A stretch of DNA of 64,000 nt, from positions 1 to 64,000 of the forward strand of contig NZ_VSEY01000017.1 of assembly GCF_008086045.1 (NCBI RefSeq), written 5' to 3'. This stretch comes from Nonomuraea sp. PA05. Lineage in GTDB: Bacteria > Actinomycetota > Actinomycetes > Streptosporangiales > Streptosporangiaceae. Made by a program: the position numbers and the translations under genes. Shown here piece after piece: positions 41,946 to 51,583 of the stretch (positions are counted from its first letter, which is position 1; every line of letters starts with the position of its first letter). Below the pieces are notes generated by a model, which saw only the letters and a program-made list of their open reading frames with translations, was not told the DNA's origin and did not search any database.

Positions 41946-43801
41946 TTAGTAAGGCCGCCACAGGACGCACTTGTCGTCATTGGCACACTCCCAATATTCT
42001 CCGGCGGCTTTGTCGGCCCAGCCCTGGTGCATGGCATTGTAACGGCGAATCGCCTCGGCCTCGTTCGACGAGGACAGCTTGCCCGTCTCGATCCAGGTGA
42101 CGAAATTTTTCCAGCCGAAGTCACGGGTCGAGGCGCTCATGGTGACGCCCGAGCAGCCGCAGTAGGCGACGGCTGTCTCCGCCCAGGTGATACCGCGTTC
42201 TTGATACCCGCCTCCGTCGGCGGTTGTTTTCACGGTGATGTTCGCATGCAGGTACCTCATGTAGAGCGCCGCGGCCTCGATGGACGAGTCGGGGTTGAGC
42301 AGCTTGGCCACGGCTTCTTTCGTGCTCAGCCGCTCTCGCTTGTATGTCCACCAGGCGAGCTGCACCTTGTACGGCTCCAATTGCGCCACACCGTAGGAGA
42401 AGAAGTCACCGAACATATCGAGTGCGACACCGGCAGGCACGAGTTTGCCGCCGAGTGCCGTCAGTTGCGCTTCCCAATCTTAGAATTCATAGATAATGAC
42501 GGCAGCCAGGAAATGCCTGTCCACGGCCCACTTGGTGGCGTAGTGCGCAATCTCCTCGCGGTATCGGAGTACCCCTTCCCATTTCTTGCGCAATTCGGTT
42601 TCGTAGCTCTTGCCGGAGGCCGGAGGACCGGCGGAGCCGCCGGCCGACAGGGAACTGGCCGACGGGCCGGACACCCCCCACATCTTCCGGTAGAGGCGCA
42701 GCCGGGGATCGTTCGGGTTGACCCGGGCGGCCGCTTCCATCTCGTCGACGCTGTCGAGGCCGCCCGCCTGCATCCAGTTGGCCACGTATTGGGTGACCGA
42801 CAGGTCAGGGGCCCACGTCATCATGTAGTCGTTCTGCACCTGTTCTTCGGCGAACCAGAAGTTGGGCTGGTCGACGGGCCGGCCGTTGGGCATGATCTCG
42901 TAACCGAGGCGTTCGATCTCCTCGTCGGAGAACTGCGGGCTGTAGAGGTAGTCGTATCCGGGCGAGGTGACGAAGTCGCTCCACCAGCGCGCGTGAGAGT
43001 CGGTCTCGTGGCAGATGCTGCCGCTGGAGATGCACCCGCCGTAGCCCGGTCCGGCCTCCCGGAGTGAGCCGCCCGGCACGACCGCCTCGGAGGAGTGGCC
43101 GGTGGGGTGGATGCCGGTCAGGGGTGAGGCGTTGGCGTAGGTGTAGCGGTTGGCCTGGACCGACGGGTCCGGGGCCTGGGTCTGGGTGTCGCGGCTGGTG
43201 AAGGTGGCGGTGCCGGGCTGGTACCAGCGGGCGTGCATGTTGACCTTGCCGGTGTCCGGGTCGGTGTATTCGCCCTGGTAGCCGAGGCCGGTTTTGGTGC
43301 CGGTCTGGGTGGTGACCGTGCCGAAGGGGTCGTAGGCGGTGGAGGTCTGCACGCTGGTGGTGAAGGTGGCGACCAGGTCGCCGTGCAGGTCGTTCAGTGT
43401 CGCCGCGGCGGCGCCGGTGCCTTCCTTGAGGCTGAGCAGGCCGCCGGCGAGGTCGCGGGCGTAGGTGGCTTGGACGGTGCCGCCGCTGTCGGTGATGGCG
43501 GCCAGGTCGTTGCCGAGCCCGGAGTAGGCGAAGGTCTGCTTGGCGGTGCCGCGGATGCGGCTGGTCATCCGGTCGGTGGCGTCGTAGCTGTAGAGGCTGT
43601 TGCCGTCGGCGATGAGCCGGTCGAAGGCGTCGAAGGTGTAGGTGGTGGTGGCGCCTGCCTTGGTCTGCGTGGCCAGGGTGCCGCGCGGGGTGTAGGTGTA
43701 GTCGGTGCCGTCGCCGCTGGTGAGGCGGTTGCGTTCGTCGTAGGTGAAGGTCGCGTTGCCGGCCTTGGTGCGGTTGCCGGCAGCGTCCCAGCCCCACCCA
43801 C
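41946..43801 (-). pseudogene. RHS-repeat toxin with lysozyme-like C-terminus, 5'-truncated and frameshifted
   Basis: The minus strand carries YD/RHS repeats (GNATFTYDERNRLTSGDG, GTLATQTKAGATTTYTFDAF), the RHS core ending GLGYQGEYTDPDTGKVNMHARWYQPGTATFTSRD, then a variable tip. The tip has KWAVDRHFLAAVIIYE, where a glutamate sits as in lytic transglycosylases. After a frameshift near 42478 it has DWEAQLTALGGK, SYGVAQLEPYKVQ and LLNPDSSIEAAALYMRYL, matching the later lysozyme-fold motifs. It stops at 41946. Similarity ends abruptly near 43801, so the N-terminal delivery part is gone. It is probably an inactive polymorphic toxin module. Confidence 0.75.
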
Positions 43802-44020
43802 TCGAGGATATTCCGCTGTGGCACGGACTACATCACGTCGCCCCGCAGGACTATGTCACCGTGGATCGTGATGGCCGCGGCTGGAACACTGGCACCTGGT
43901 GGCAACGCCCCGAACCCCGACTGTCTCGTGCCGAGGGGGCGCAGAAGCTCCGCAATGTTGACGCTCTGTGAAGTTCCTCAGAGCTGCTCTCTGAATTTCC
44001 CCAGGTCGTTGGACTTCATA
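43802..44020. other. Junction sequence with an unassigned fragment
   Basis: A plus-strand frame to TGA 43969 reads DYVTVDRDGRGWNTGTWWQR, which looks like a protein end, but has no start or family. It directly abuts the truncated RHS gene, marking a rearrangement junction. Confidence 0.4.
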
Positions 44021-44431
44021 CTACGTAGTTGATTCTGATATGTCACTGAATGTAACGGCGTGTCGAGGTGTCGACGTGTGCCGATTGTGGGTGAGGAGCA
44101 GGTTGAACACCGCCACGGGCTGTCGGCAGTGCGGACAGGGTTGGATGGCGTTGGCCTGAGCCAGCCGTAGGCGGTTCTCGTGGTTCCCCTGGCTCTCGTG
44201 GTCGTCGTGGTCGTCGTGGTCTGCGTGGCTCCCGGCGCGGGTCCGGGCGTCAGCTTGCCGGGCTGCGGCCTTGCGGATGCGGCGGAGTTCGCGGCGACGA
44301 GCATTCTTGTGATCGCGTGCGCCGGCGGCTTTGCAGCGCGGGTCGCAGAAACGGCGGGTGGGATAGTGGCTGTTCCAGGTGAACGGTCGGCCGCAGTGCT
44401 CACACGGGCGCTGCTCGAGACGGGGCGTCAC
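44021..44431 (-). CDS. Small zinc-ribbon protein linked to the IS21-type istB
   Basis: This 136-residue protein starts at ATG 44431, overlapping the istB stop. It has an N-terminal zinc-ribbon (CEHCGRPF...RRFCDPRC), a basic KNARRRELRRIRKAA helix, a His/Asp-rich stretch (HADHDDHDDHESQGNHENR) and a second CPHC pair. Two incomplete Cys4-like sites suggest DNA or metal binding. It seems to be a third gene of the IS21-like element. The histidine tract is unusual. Confidence 0.6.
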   Translation of the reverse strand: MTPRLEQRPCEHCGRPFTWNSHYPTRRFCDPRCKAAGARDHKNARRRELRRIRKAAARQADARTRAGSHADHDDHDDHESQGNHENRLRLAQANAIQPCPHCRQPVAVFNLLLTHNRHTSTPRHAVTFSDISESTT

Positions 44432-45270
44432 GAACGCTCTCCGCTCGTGCCAGTGGCGGCGGCGCGTATCTCTTCGGCGCGGGCCTGATGGGTGCGCATC
44501 CGATAGGAAGGGCCGTCGATGGCCACGATGACGCCCCGGTGCAAAAGACGGTCGACCAGTGCGGCGGCCAGTATCGGATCACCGAGCCGCTCGGCCCACT
44601 CGGCGATCCCGACATGACTGGTGACGATGATCGAGCCCTTCAGATAGCGGGCGTTGACCACCTCGAACAGCAGGCTGCGGCCGGGCTCATCCAGCTTGCG
44701 ATACCCGAATTCGTCGATCACCAGCAGTCGCGGCTGGGTGAAGAAGCGCAGCCCGGTGTCGAAGCGATGTTCGGCGATGGCCTTGGTGAGCTTGCGGACG
44801 CTCTGCTCGCAGGTGGTGAAGTAGGCGCGCTGCCCGGCGTGGGCGGCGGCGCGGGCCAGGCCGATGGCGAGCATGGTCTTGCCGACCCCGGGCGGGCCGA
44901 TGAACAGCAGGTTGCTGGCGTCGTCGATGAAGCGCAAGGACGCCAGTTCGCGGATCAATGCCTCATCGACGCCGGGCTGGGCGGAGAAGTCGTAGTCTTC
45001 CAGCCGCCACGGCGCTGGGAGGTTGGCGAAGTGCAGCCGGGAGGCGGTCTGGCGAGCGCCGGTCGCGCCGGCTTCGATGCCCAGCAGATGTTCGAGGGCG
45101 TCCAAGGTCGACAGTTGCCCGTCGCGGGCGGCGTCAAGCACCGCGGCAGAGCCTCGGCGGCGGCGCGGAGCTTGAGGAAGGCCAGGTGCGCGCGGAGCCG
45201 TTGATAGGTCTCCGCCGCCGCGCCGCTACCGGTGTCCGCACCGCTGGTGCCGGTGCTGGTGCCGATCCTG
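44428..45270 (-). pseudogene. istB: IS21-family helper ATPase istB, frameshifted
   Basis: IstB is the AAA+ ATPase that helps the IstA transposase choose a target. The main frame (from 45141) has Walker A FIGPPGVGKTMLA, Walker B LLVIDEFGYRKLD and sensor VTSHVGIAEWAERLGDP. The N-terminal piece (ETYQRLRAHLAFLKLRAAAEALP) is in another frame. A missing base near 45143 separates ALP from VLDAARDGQLSTLDALEHLL. No istA remains upstream. The element is therefore incomplete and probably immobile. Confidence 0.85.
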
Positions 45271-45328
45271 CTGGTAGGGGGGCAGACCAAGTACGAGAGA
45301 AAGGGACAGTGTCCCTCCCCTTGGAGAA

Positions 45329-45721
45329 GTGGCTGATCAGTGGGTACGGCGGCGGGGTGCCATCGTCGTGGCCATGGCCACACTCGCCGCGGTGCTCGCG
45401 ACGGGCGGCCCTGCGGCGGCAGTCTCGCCGGCGGCGGCCCAGGCACCGGTTGCCATGGAGGGCGCGGCCTGCGTGGTGATGCCGCAGGCGTACGACTGCA
45501 ACACCGCGGCCGTGGAGGCCGGCGACGGGGTTGTCTGGATCAATATCAACACCGGCATCGTGGCGCCCTGCCATTACTACGTCCGCGACACCCGCAATAG
45601 CTGGCCGGTCCGCGACGGCGCCGTCACCGGGCACTACGCGACCCGCATCACCGGCCTCTACAGCTGGTACCGATTGGAACTGCGCTGGTGCACGTCCGGC
45701 AGTTCCGGCTATATCCGATAA
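45329..45721 (+). CDS. Small secreted protein of an uncharacterised family
   Basis: This 130-residue protein has a signal peptide (VRRRGAIVVAMATLAAVLATGGPAAA, cleavage near residue 32). The mature part has four cysteines and the segments DCNTAAVEAGDGVVWINI, APCHYYVRDTRNS and GLYSWYRLELRWC. A decayed paralog is at 11036-11303, so the family has been duplicated in this genome. The start is uncertain: GTG 45329 has GGAG only 3 nt away; GTG 45368 or ATG 45374 are later options. The sequence upstream is IS21 debris, so the native promoter may be lost. Confidence 0.65.
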   Translation: MADQWVRRRGAIVVAMATLAAVLATGGPAAAVSPAAAQAPVAMEGAACVVMPQAYDCNTAAVEAGDGVVWININTGIVAPCHYYVRDTRNSWPVRDGAVTGHYATRITGLYSWYRLELRWCTSGSSGYIR

Positions 45722-45831
45722 GGGGGTAGCTCTTTCTCGGTGACTGGAGCGATCAAGCCGGGAGGGAGTAGTCGGAGCGCGGACCTGCGAAGATCGAGGA
45801 CCATGATGCGCAGGCGCTTCGGACGCGGCGC

Positions 45832-47085
45832 TCACTCGATGACCAGTACGCGATCAAGGCTGAGGCGGGTGCCGACCGAGCCGAAGCGCTCACCGTGCTT
45901 GTTGCTCCACTCGCTTGGCTCGCCGAGCACGCTGATCGTGAGAACGAAGTCCCCGGCCGGAAGGGAAGGGCTGACGTAGCGGTATCCGTGGTCGGGCACC
46001 TTGCTGTAGAAGGTGACGTAGCCGGAGGTGACGGCCGCTCCGTTCGCGTCCGTGATCTCCACCCGGGCGTAGGAGCCGTCGGGCCGGGACTGGCCGATGA
46101 GGGCGACCCGGGTGCCCGTGAAAGGAATGTCGATCCCCTGACCGGGCTCGTCAGAGGAGAAGTCGAGTCCCGCCTCGTTGCCCATGAGCTCGGCCGGACG
46201 GCCCGTGGCCGGGTCCCACGCGCCCCAGTATTGCGGGATCGACAACCGGTCGTTCTCCGCGTGCAGGGGGAGCCACACGTAGGTGGCCGCCGAGGCCTGG
46301 CGCGGGAACGACCAGCGGTCGCCCATGTACATGTGCACAGGGCCGCTCCCAGTCCGGAGGGTGAAGGCGAAAGTGCACTGGGAGTTGCAGGTCAGGCTGC
46401 CGTCCGGCGCGAACACGCCCTGGTAGGTCCAGGGTCCTTCGAGAGCGGGGGCGGACAGGTGAAAGTTGTCGTTGCTCTCCCAGCTCGTCTTGTGGGAGAA
46501 CATCAGGAAGTAGGTGCCGTCGTGCTTGAGCATGGCCGGTGACTCACCGCCGCGGGCGATCTGCCGGGCCACTTGTTCCTCGGCGACCAGGTAGTCCTGG
46601 CTCAACCGGTAGATGTCGCCCTCGTGGATGAGTAGGTAGCCGGTTCCGTCGTCGTCCTGGAACGAGCCCAGGTCCCAGCGGTGGATCGGCTCGCCCTGGA
46701 AGGTGAGCGGGCCGGCGAAGGTGTACTCGCCGTCGATGGTCTCGCTGGTGGCCACGCAGATGTGCGGGTCCGTATAGTGCAGGTCGTCGGAGTGCATGTA
46801 CATCACGTACGTGCCGGTCGATGGGCACTTCATGACCTTGACGCGTTCACCGATGCGCCCCGGCCCCATGAGCCCGCCGGCCTGCGGCGGTAGCACGATC
46901 CGCTCGAAACGCCAGTTCACGAGATCCGGCGAGGAGTAGCAGCTGAATCCGGCGAACCTGTTCTCGTCGTCGGACTTGTACTCGCCGAACAGGTAGTAGC
47001 GCCCGTTCTCCTCCAGCAGGCACGCGCCGTGCGCGTTCACCGTCCGCCCGCGGTCGTCGAACCACGGAACCCCATTGATCAGCAC
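45832..47085 (-). CDS. Glycoside hydrolase family 43-like protein
   Basis: This 417-residue five-bladed beta-propeller glycosidase begins DRGRTVNAHGACLLEENGRYYLFGEYKS, the blade-1 pattern of GH43 (His/Asp region and YYLFGE). Further blades include SSPDLVNWRFERI, HRWDLGSFQDDDGTGYLLIHEG (central acid) and GESPAMLKHDGTYFLMFS (ESPA, likely general-acid glutamate). The last 110 residues form a beta-sandwich. It resembles the exo-beta-1,3-galactanase-like GH43 members. It has no signal peptide, so it acts on imported oligosaccharides. It is the last gene of the ABC importer operon. Confidence 0.85.
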   Translation of the reverse strand: MLINGVPWFDDRGRTVNAHGACLLEENGRYYLFGEYKSDDENRFAGFSCYSSPDLVNWRFERIVLPPQAGGLMGPGRIGERVKVMKCPSTGTYVMYMHSDDLHYTDPHICVATSETIDGEYTFAGPLTFQGEPIHRWDLGSFQDDDGTGYLLIHEGDIYRLSQDYLVAEEQVARQIARGGESPAMLKHDGTYFLMFSHKTSWESNDNFHLSAPALEGPWTYQGVFAPDGSLTCNSQCTFAFTLRTGSGPVHMYMGDRWSFPRQASAATYVWLPLHAENDRLSIPQYWGAWDPATGRPAELMGNEAGLDFSSDEPGQGIDIPFTGTRVALIGQSRPDGSYARVEITDANGAAVTSGYVTFYSKVPDHGYRYVSPSLPAGDFVLTISVLGEPSEWSNKHGERFGSVGTRLSLDRVLVIE

Positions 47086-47088
47086 ATG

Positions 47089-47913
47089 TCACCCCTTGAT
47101 CGAGCCTGCGGACAGGCCCGAGACGATCCATTTCTGGCACAGGACGAAGAAGACGAAGACGGGAACCAGGGCGATCACCGTGACGGTCATGAAGGACGGC
47201 CAGTCGGTGCTGAACTGCCCGACGGCGTTGAAGACCTGCAGCACGATCGTGCGGTTCTCGCTCGACGACAGCAGGATGTTGGGCCACAGGAAGTCGTTCC
47301 ACGTCGCCAGAGTCTGGAAGACGATCACCGTGGTCAGGATCGGCCTGATCAGCGGCAGCACGATCGTCCAGTACACCCGGAACGGCCCCGCGCCGTCGAT
47401 CACGGCCGCCTCCAGCACCGACATCGGCAGCTTGCGCATGTAGCCGACGATCAGGAAGTAGCAGAAAATCGCGCCGCCGAGGTAGATGAGGATCAACCCA
47501 GTGAGGCTGTTGACCAGGCCGAGCGCGGCTTCCATCCGGTAGAGCGGGATGAGCGTGGCCTGCATCGGGATGCAGAAGGCCACCATCAGAAGTGTGCCGA
47601 TCGCCGCGGTGAGCCTGCCCCTGCGCAGGATCATGCCGTACGCCGCCAGCGACCCGATCAGCACCTGGAAGGCCACGCCGAAGACGGTGACGATGAGCGT
47701 GTTGGCGAAGCTCCGCACGACCGGGGACGTGGTGAACACGCCCGCGTAGTTGTCGAGCGTCCAGGAGGACGGCAGGCCCAGCGGGGAGGTGGCCATCTCG
47801 ATCGGCGTCTTGAACGTGCTGATCACGATGTAGTACAGCGGAATCGCCATGAGCACGGTCAGCAGGGTCATCACGATCGAACGGACCACGATCCTGCTCC
47901 TGGAGTCAGTCAT
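47089..47913 (-). CDS. Carbohydrate ABC transporter permease, MalG type
   Basis: This 274-residue permease has six helices and the cytoplasmic loop EAAVIDGAGPFRVYWTIVLPLIRPIL (EAA motif) that contacts the ATPase. ATG 47913 overlaps the preceding permease stop. It ends WIVSGLSAGSIKG, the typical MalG-family terminus. No ATPase gene is nearby, so a shared MsiK-like ATPase is probably used, as is usual in actinomycetes. Confidence 0.92.
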   Translation of the reverse strand: MTDSRSRIVVRSIVMTLLTVLMAIPLYYIVISTFKTPIEMATSPLGLPSSWTLDNYAGVFTTSPVVRSFANTLIVTVFGVAFQVLIGSLAAYGMILRRGRLTAAIGTLLMVAFCIPMQATLIPLYRMEAALGLVNSLTGLILIYLGGAIFCYFLIVGYMRKLPMSVLEAAVIDGAGPFRVYWTIVLPLIRPILTTVIVFQTLATWNDFLWPNILLSSSENRTIVLQVFNAVGQFSTDWPSFMTVTVIALVPVFVFFVLCQKWIVSGLSAGSIKG

Positions 47914-48839
47914 GCGAACCTCCTGGAGACGGAGCCGGCCAGGCGGAGCTGCGCCGCGATGACGCCCAGACAGGCCAAGGTGAACAGCACCGCCAGAGCC
48001 GAGCCGACGCCGTAGTCGGACTGCGAGAGCCCCTTCATGATGATCGACTGAGTGATCGTGTTGGTCGCGTGGCCGGGGCCGCCCTTGGTCATCGCGTACG
48101 GCAGGTCGTAGACCCGCAGGCCGCCGGTGATCAGCAGGAACGACGATACGACGATCGCCGGCACGAGCTGTGGCAGCGTGATGTGGAAGAACTGCTGGCG
48201 TCCTGTCGCGCCGTCCACTTGCGACTGCTCGTACAGGTCGGCCGGGATCGCCTGCATGTAGGCGAGGTAGAGGGTGGCGTGCCAGCCGACCGCCGCCCAG
48301 ACGGCGACGAAGATGACGCAGATGCGGGCGAGCTGGGAGTCGGCCAGCCACGGCACCGGCTCCAGGCCGAGCGCGCGCAGCGCCGAGTTGAGCGCGCCGC
48401 TGTTCAGCGGCGAGAAGATGTACTGCCAGACCAGTCCGAGGATGGCCAGCGACGGGACGCCGAGGAAGAAGAAGATCGAGCGAGCCAGGCTGCGGCCGAG
48501 GAACTTCTTGTTCAGCATGATTGCCAGCGGGATCGCCGTGACCGTGATCAGCACGGTCGTGGCGATCGCGAACATGAGGGTGAAGCCGAGCCCGGTCAGC
48601 AGCGACGAGTCGGTGAAGATCGTCTCGTAGTTCGCCAGCCCGACCAGGTGGATGTCGGAGGAGAAGCCGTTGAAGTCGGTGAAGGAGAAGTAGACGGTCT
48701 GTGCCAGCGGGACGGCGTAGAAGCCGACGAAGACGGCGATGATCGGCAGCAGGAAGACCATCGGCGTCCAGGCCCTCCGGTCGATGCGTTGCACCACCGC
48801 GCGGGGCCGGGCGGTGGCGGCCGTTCGCGCCTGCGTCAC
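47910..48839 (-). CDS. Carbohydrate ABC transporter permease, MalF type
   Basis: This is a 309-residue, six-helix permease with EQSQVDGATGRQQFFHITLPQLVPAI as the EAA loop. The GTG at 48839 overlaps the stop of the binding-protein gene (GTGA); the earlier ATG at 48851 would overlap by 16 nt. It partners the MalG-type permease downstream. Confidence 0.92.
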   Translation of the reverse strand: MTQARTAATARPRAVVQRIDRRAWTPMVFLLPIIAVFVGFYAVPLAQTVYFSFTDFNGFSSDIHLVGLANYETIFTDSSLLTGLGFTLMFAIATTVLITVTAIPLAIMLNKKFLGRSLARSIFFFLGVPSLAILGLVWQYIFSPLNSGALNSALRALGLEPVPWLADSQLARICVIFVAVWAAVGWHATLYLAYMQAIPADLYEQSQVDGATGRQQFFHITLPQLVPAIVVSSFLLITGGLRVYDLPYAMTKGGPGHATNTITQSIIMKGLSQSDYGVGSALAVLFTLACLGVIAAQLRLAGSVSRRFA

Positions 48840-50071
48840 AGGGAAGCCCACTTCTTGTCGAGACTCTGGGCCACCGACTGCGGGGTGGCCTTACCCTGCA
48901 CCAGCAGTTGCCACTGCGAGCCGGCCTCCTGCGCCATGACCGTGCCGCCCTTGGTCCAGTTGACCCAGTAGTACTTGCCGGTCTTGATGTAGGTGTCGTA
49001 GACGTCCTGCAGTTGCGGGGCGACCTTGCTGGTGTAGGCGGCGGAGGTGGAGATCTGATTCATGTTCTGCTCCGCGAGCCGCAGCCCCTCGGCGCTGTTG
49101 ACGAAGGCCAGGAACTTCTGCGCGGCGGCCAGCTTCGCGCCGTCGATCTTCGCGCTGATCGTGTACGGCGAATCGGGGCCGCCGCCGACGAAGGGCTCAC
49201 CGCCGGGCAGCGCCGGGAACGGGGCGGTGCCGTAGCTGACGCCCGAGGAGTCGAGGTCGGCGAAGTCCCAGGGGCCGGAGCGGAACATGCCGAGCTGCCC
49301 GGTCATGAACGCCTGCTTGATCTGGTCGCCGTTCACCCCGACCACGTCCTTGGGCATCACGCCCTCGGTGACGAGGCGCTGCCACTGCTGAATGAGCGGT
49401 GTCCAGACCTGCTCGAACGTCTTGTCCCCGGTGAAGATCGCGTCGTCGGCCTTCTTGTCGCCCTCCTGGGCGTAGTGGCCGCCGAGCAGCGGGTAGAAGG
49501 ACGGCGAGCCGAGGCTGAGATCCTCCATGTACGGCGTGACCTTCGCGGCGGCGAGCTTCTTGCCCATGGCGAGGAACTCGTCCCAGGTGGCCGGCACCGT
49601 GTCGTAGCCGGCGTCCTTGAGCAGCTTCTTGTTGTAGATGATCACACCGGCCCAGACGGTGGGCGCCATCCCGTACACCTTGCCGTGCAGCGTGTACAGC
49701 GCGGCGCCCGTCGGATCGAGGCCCTTCATGAAGGGCTCGTTCGTCAGGTCGCGGGCCAGGCCGCTCTCCATGACCTGCGTACGGGTCTCGGTCGACATGT
49801 GGAAGACATCGGGAACCTGGTTGCCCGCGATCCGCGTGGTCAGCGTCTGCACGTAACCGTCGGCGGCCTGCGACGCGCTGAGATCGATGTCGATGTCCGG
49901 GTTGGCCTGCTCGAACGCCTCGACGAGCGGAGTGATCGTCTTCTCGTTGTTCCACGCGAAGTAGGTGATCGTGGTCTTGCCGTCGGAACCGCCCGCGCTG
50001 CCGCAGCCCGTCAGGGAGGTCATGGCCGCCACGATGGCGAGCGCCGCCACGGCTCCGGTTCGGATTCTCAT
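48836..50071 (-). CDS. Extracellular sugar-binding lipoprotein
   Basis: This 411-residue solute-binding protein has a lipoprotein signal ending LTGCGSAGG (lipobox Cys near residue 23) and the family 1 fold: TTITYFAWNNEKTITPLVEAFEQANPDI and KVYGMAPTVWAGVIIYNKKLLKDAGYD. ATG 50071 has GAGGAG 7 nt upstream. It captures oligosaccharides for the two permeases. With GH78, GH31 and GH43 nearby, the ligand may be a rhamnose- or galactose-containing plant oligosaccharide. The operator at 50322 lies in its upstream region. Confidence 0.92.
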   Translation of the reverse strand: MRIRTGAVAALAIVAAMTSLTGCGSAGGSDGKTTITYFAWNNEKTITPLVEAFEQANPDIDIDLSASQAADGYVQTLTTRIAGNQVPDVFHMSTETRTQVMESGLARDLTNEPFMKGLDPTGAALYTLHGKVYGMAPTVWAGVIIYNKKLLKDAGYDTVPATWDEFLAMGKKLAAAKVTPYMEDLSLGSPSFYPLLGGHYAQEGDKKADDAIFTGDKTFEQVWTPLIQQWQRLVTEGVMPKDVVGVNGDQIKQAFMTGQLGMFRSGPWDFADLDSSGVSYGTAPFPALPGGEPFVGGGPDSPYTISAKIDGAKLAAAQKFLAFVNSAEGLRLAEQNMNQISTSAAYTSKVAPQLQDVYDTYIKTGKYYWVNWTKGGTVMAQEAGSQWQLLVQGKATPQSVAQSLDKKWASL

Positions 50072-50321
50072 CACATTGCTCCTCTTTCGGGTGATGTTCA
50101 GCTCGGGGCGCCGGCGATCCGGCGTCCTGAAGGCTCGCCCGGAGGCCGATCCACGCGTGGGTGCCAGGGGGCGGCGGAGGGTTACGGCCTGCTGCTCGGC
50201 CGGTCAGGGACGGCCATGGCCGGCGTTCGCGCGGCCGTTGATGAACGCAGGGCCGGAAGCAGTCCGGAGGAGGGGTGCGCGGCATCGCAGATCCCCTGCA
50301 CTCCGGACGACACCTCTGAAG

Positions 50322-50333
50322 CGATACGTATCG
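50322..50333. promoter_or_regulatory. LacI-type operator of the ABC importer operon
   Basis: The perfect 12-bp palindrome CGATACGTATCG lies between the LacI regulator gene and the binding-protein gene. The same sequence occurs at 51598-51609 on the other side of the regulator. It is the probable binding site of the adjacent LacI protein. Confidence 0.75.
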
Positions 50334-50423
50334 TCCGCGTGCCGAGACTATGGCACAGACGTGAATCCGCAGCAAGGGGAACCCGACACGGGCGGTGAGC
50401 CCGCTCTGCGCTCGCGCCTGGCG

Positions 50424-51473
50424 TCAGCGCGGGTCGGAGAACAGGGTCGTGGTGGCCCGCCGCACCAGGTCTTCGGGCTCGACCAGCTCGTGGCGGGGCG
50501 GAGTGTCCGGGTCCTGGAGGCGTTCGAAGAGCAGCCGCATCGCCAGCCTCGAGACCGCGCGGGGCCGGGGCGAGACATTGGTGATCGGCCGCGCGTACGA
50601 CAGCGCGGCCTCGTCGGTGCAGACCCCGACGAGCGATACGTCTCGTCCGGCGACCAAATCCTGCTCGCGCAGCAGCCGTGCCAGCCAGTCGGTGACCTTG
50701 GGCGTCCGCCCGATCAGGCCCAGCCGGTCGTCGCGGCGGGCCAGGAGCCGATCGGCGCAGGCCACGACGCCGTCCCAGCTGTTGGACCGGCGGGGGACGA
50801 TGCTCAGCTCGAGACCGTGAAAGGCTGCGCGGTCACGCGCCCCGGCGTAGAAGTCCTGCACGAACTGGTAGGGCTCCGGGTCCTCCGACGGCTCTCCCAG
50901 GACCGCGATGTGCCGGTGCCCTGTGGTGGCGAGCTCGTCCACCAGGACCTCGGCCGAGCGCCGGGTGTCGAAGTCGGCGACGTCCAGACCACGCGGCTCC
51001 ACCGGGCGGCCCACCAGGACGACCGGCAGGCCCAGCTCGGCCGCCGCCGGGATCCGGTCGTCGTGCGTCTGCACGTCCATGACGACGAAGGCGTCGCAGA
51101 TCGAGCGGCCGGCCAGCCGGGTCAGACCAGCCGGACCCTCGCGTCGCGTGCTCAGTACGACGTCGTAGTCGAGCCGCCGCGCCTCTTCGATGATCGTGTC
51201 GATGTACGGCATCGTCTCCGAAGAGTCGATCTCCGGGCCCAGGTAGACGATCAGAGCGATCACGTTCGTCTTCGCCGTGCGCAGCGTCCGTGCGCCGGCG
51301 TTGGGCTGGTAGCGGAGCGTGCGCATCGCCTCCTCCACCCGGCGGCGCGTCTCGGCGGAGACGGTACGGTTGCCGCTCATCACGGCCGAGACCGTGCTCT
51401 GCGCGACACCCGCGAGCGCGGCCACATCCCTGCTGGTGGGGGCCGTCCGGCCGCCGCGCCTTTCTCGTGTCAT
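50424..51473 (-). CDS. LacI-family repressor of the glycoside locus
   Basis: This 349-residue LacI regulator has the N-terminal helix-turn-helix and hinge SRDVAALAGVAQSTVSAVMSGNRTVSAETRRRVEEAMRTLRYQPNAGARTL (about residues 13-64), with the periplasmic-binding-protein-like sugar-sensing core after it. It sits between the importer operon and the divergent GH31-GH78 operon, each with an identical palindromic operator. It probably senses a mono- or disaccharide released by the glycosidases and represses both units in its absence. Confidence 0.92.
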   Translation of the reverse strand: MTRERRGGRTAPTSRDVAALAGVAQSTVSAVMSGNRTVSAETRRRVEEAMRTLRYQPNAGARTLRTAKTNVIALIVYLGPEIDSSETMPYIDTIIEEARRLDYDVVLSTRREGPAGLTRLAGRSICDAFVVMDVQTHDDRIPAAAELGLPVVLVGRPVEPRGLDVADFDTRRSAEVLVDELATTGHRHIAVLGEPSEDPEPYQFVQDFYAGARDRAAFHGLELSIVPRRSNSWDGVVACADRLLARRDDRLGLIGRTPKVTDWLARLLREQDLVAGRDVSLVGVCTDEAALSYARPITNVSPRPRAVSRLAMRLLFERLQDPDTPPRHELVEPEDLVRRATTTLFSDPR

Positions 51474-51583
51474 GGCTCCCTACAGTAGTCGGCCCACCCT
51501 GCCGCGGCGCATCGGCGCTCATCGGCGGCCAGATGAGTCGCGGGGCCACCCGGTTGCCATGCGCGGGCTGTTTCCGTTAGCGT

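Noticed and set aside
47029..48015. 328-codon open frame opposite the permease genes
   Set aside because: Extremely charged, low-complexity translation; the minus strand encodes convincing six-helix permeases.
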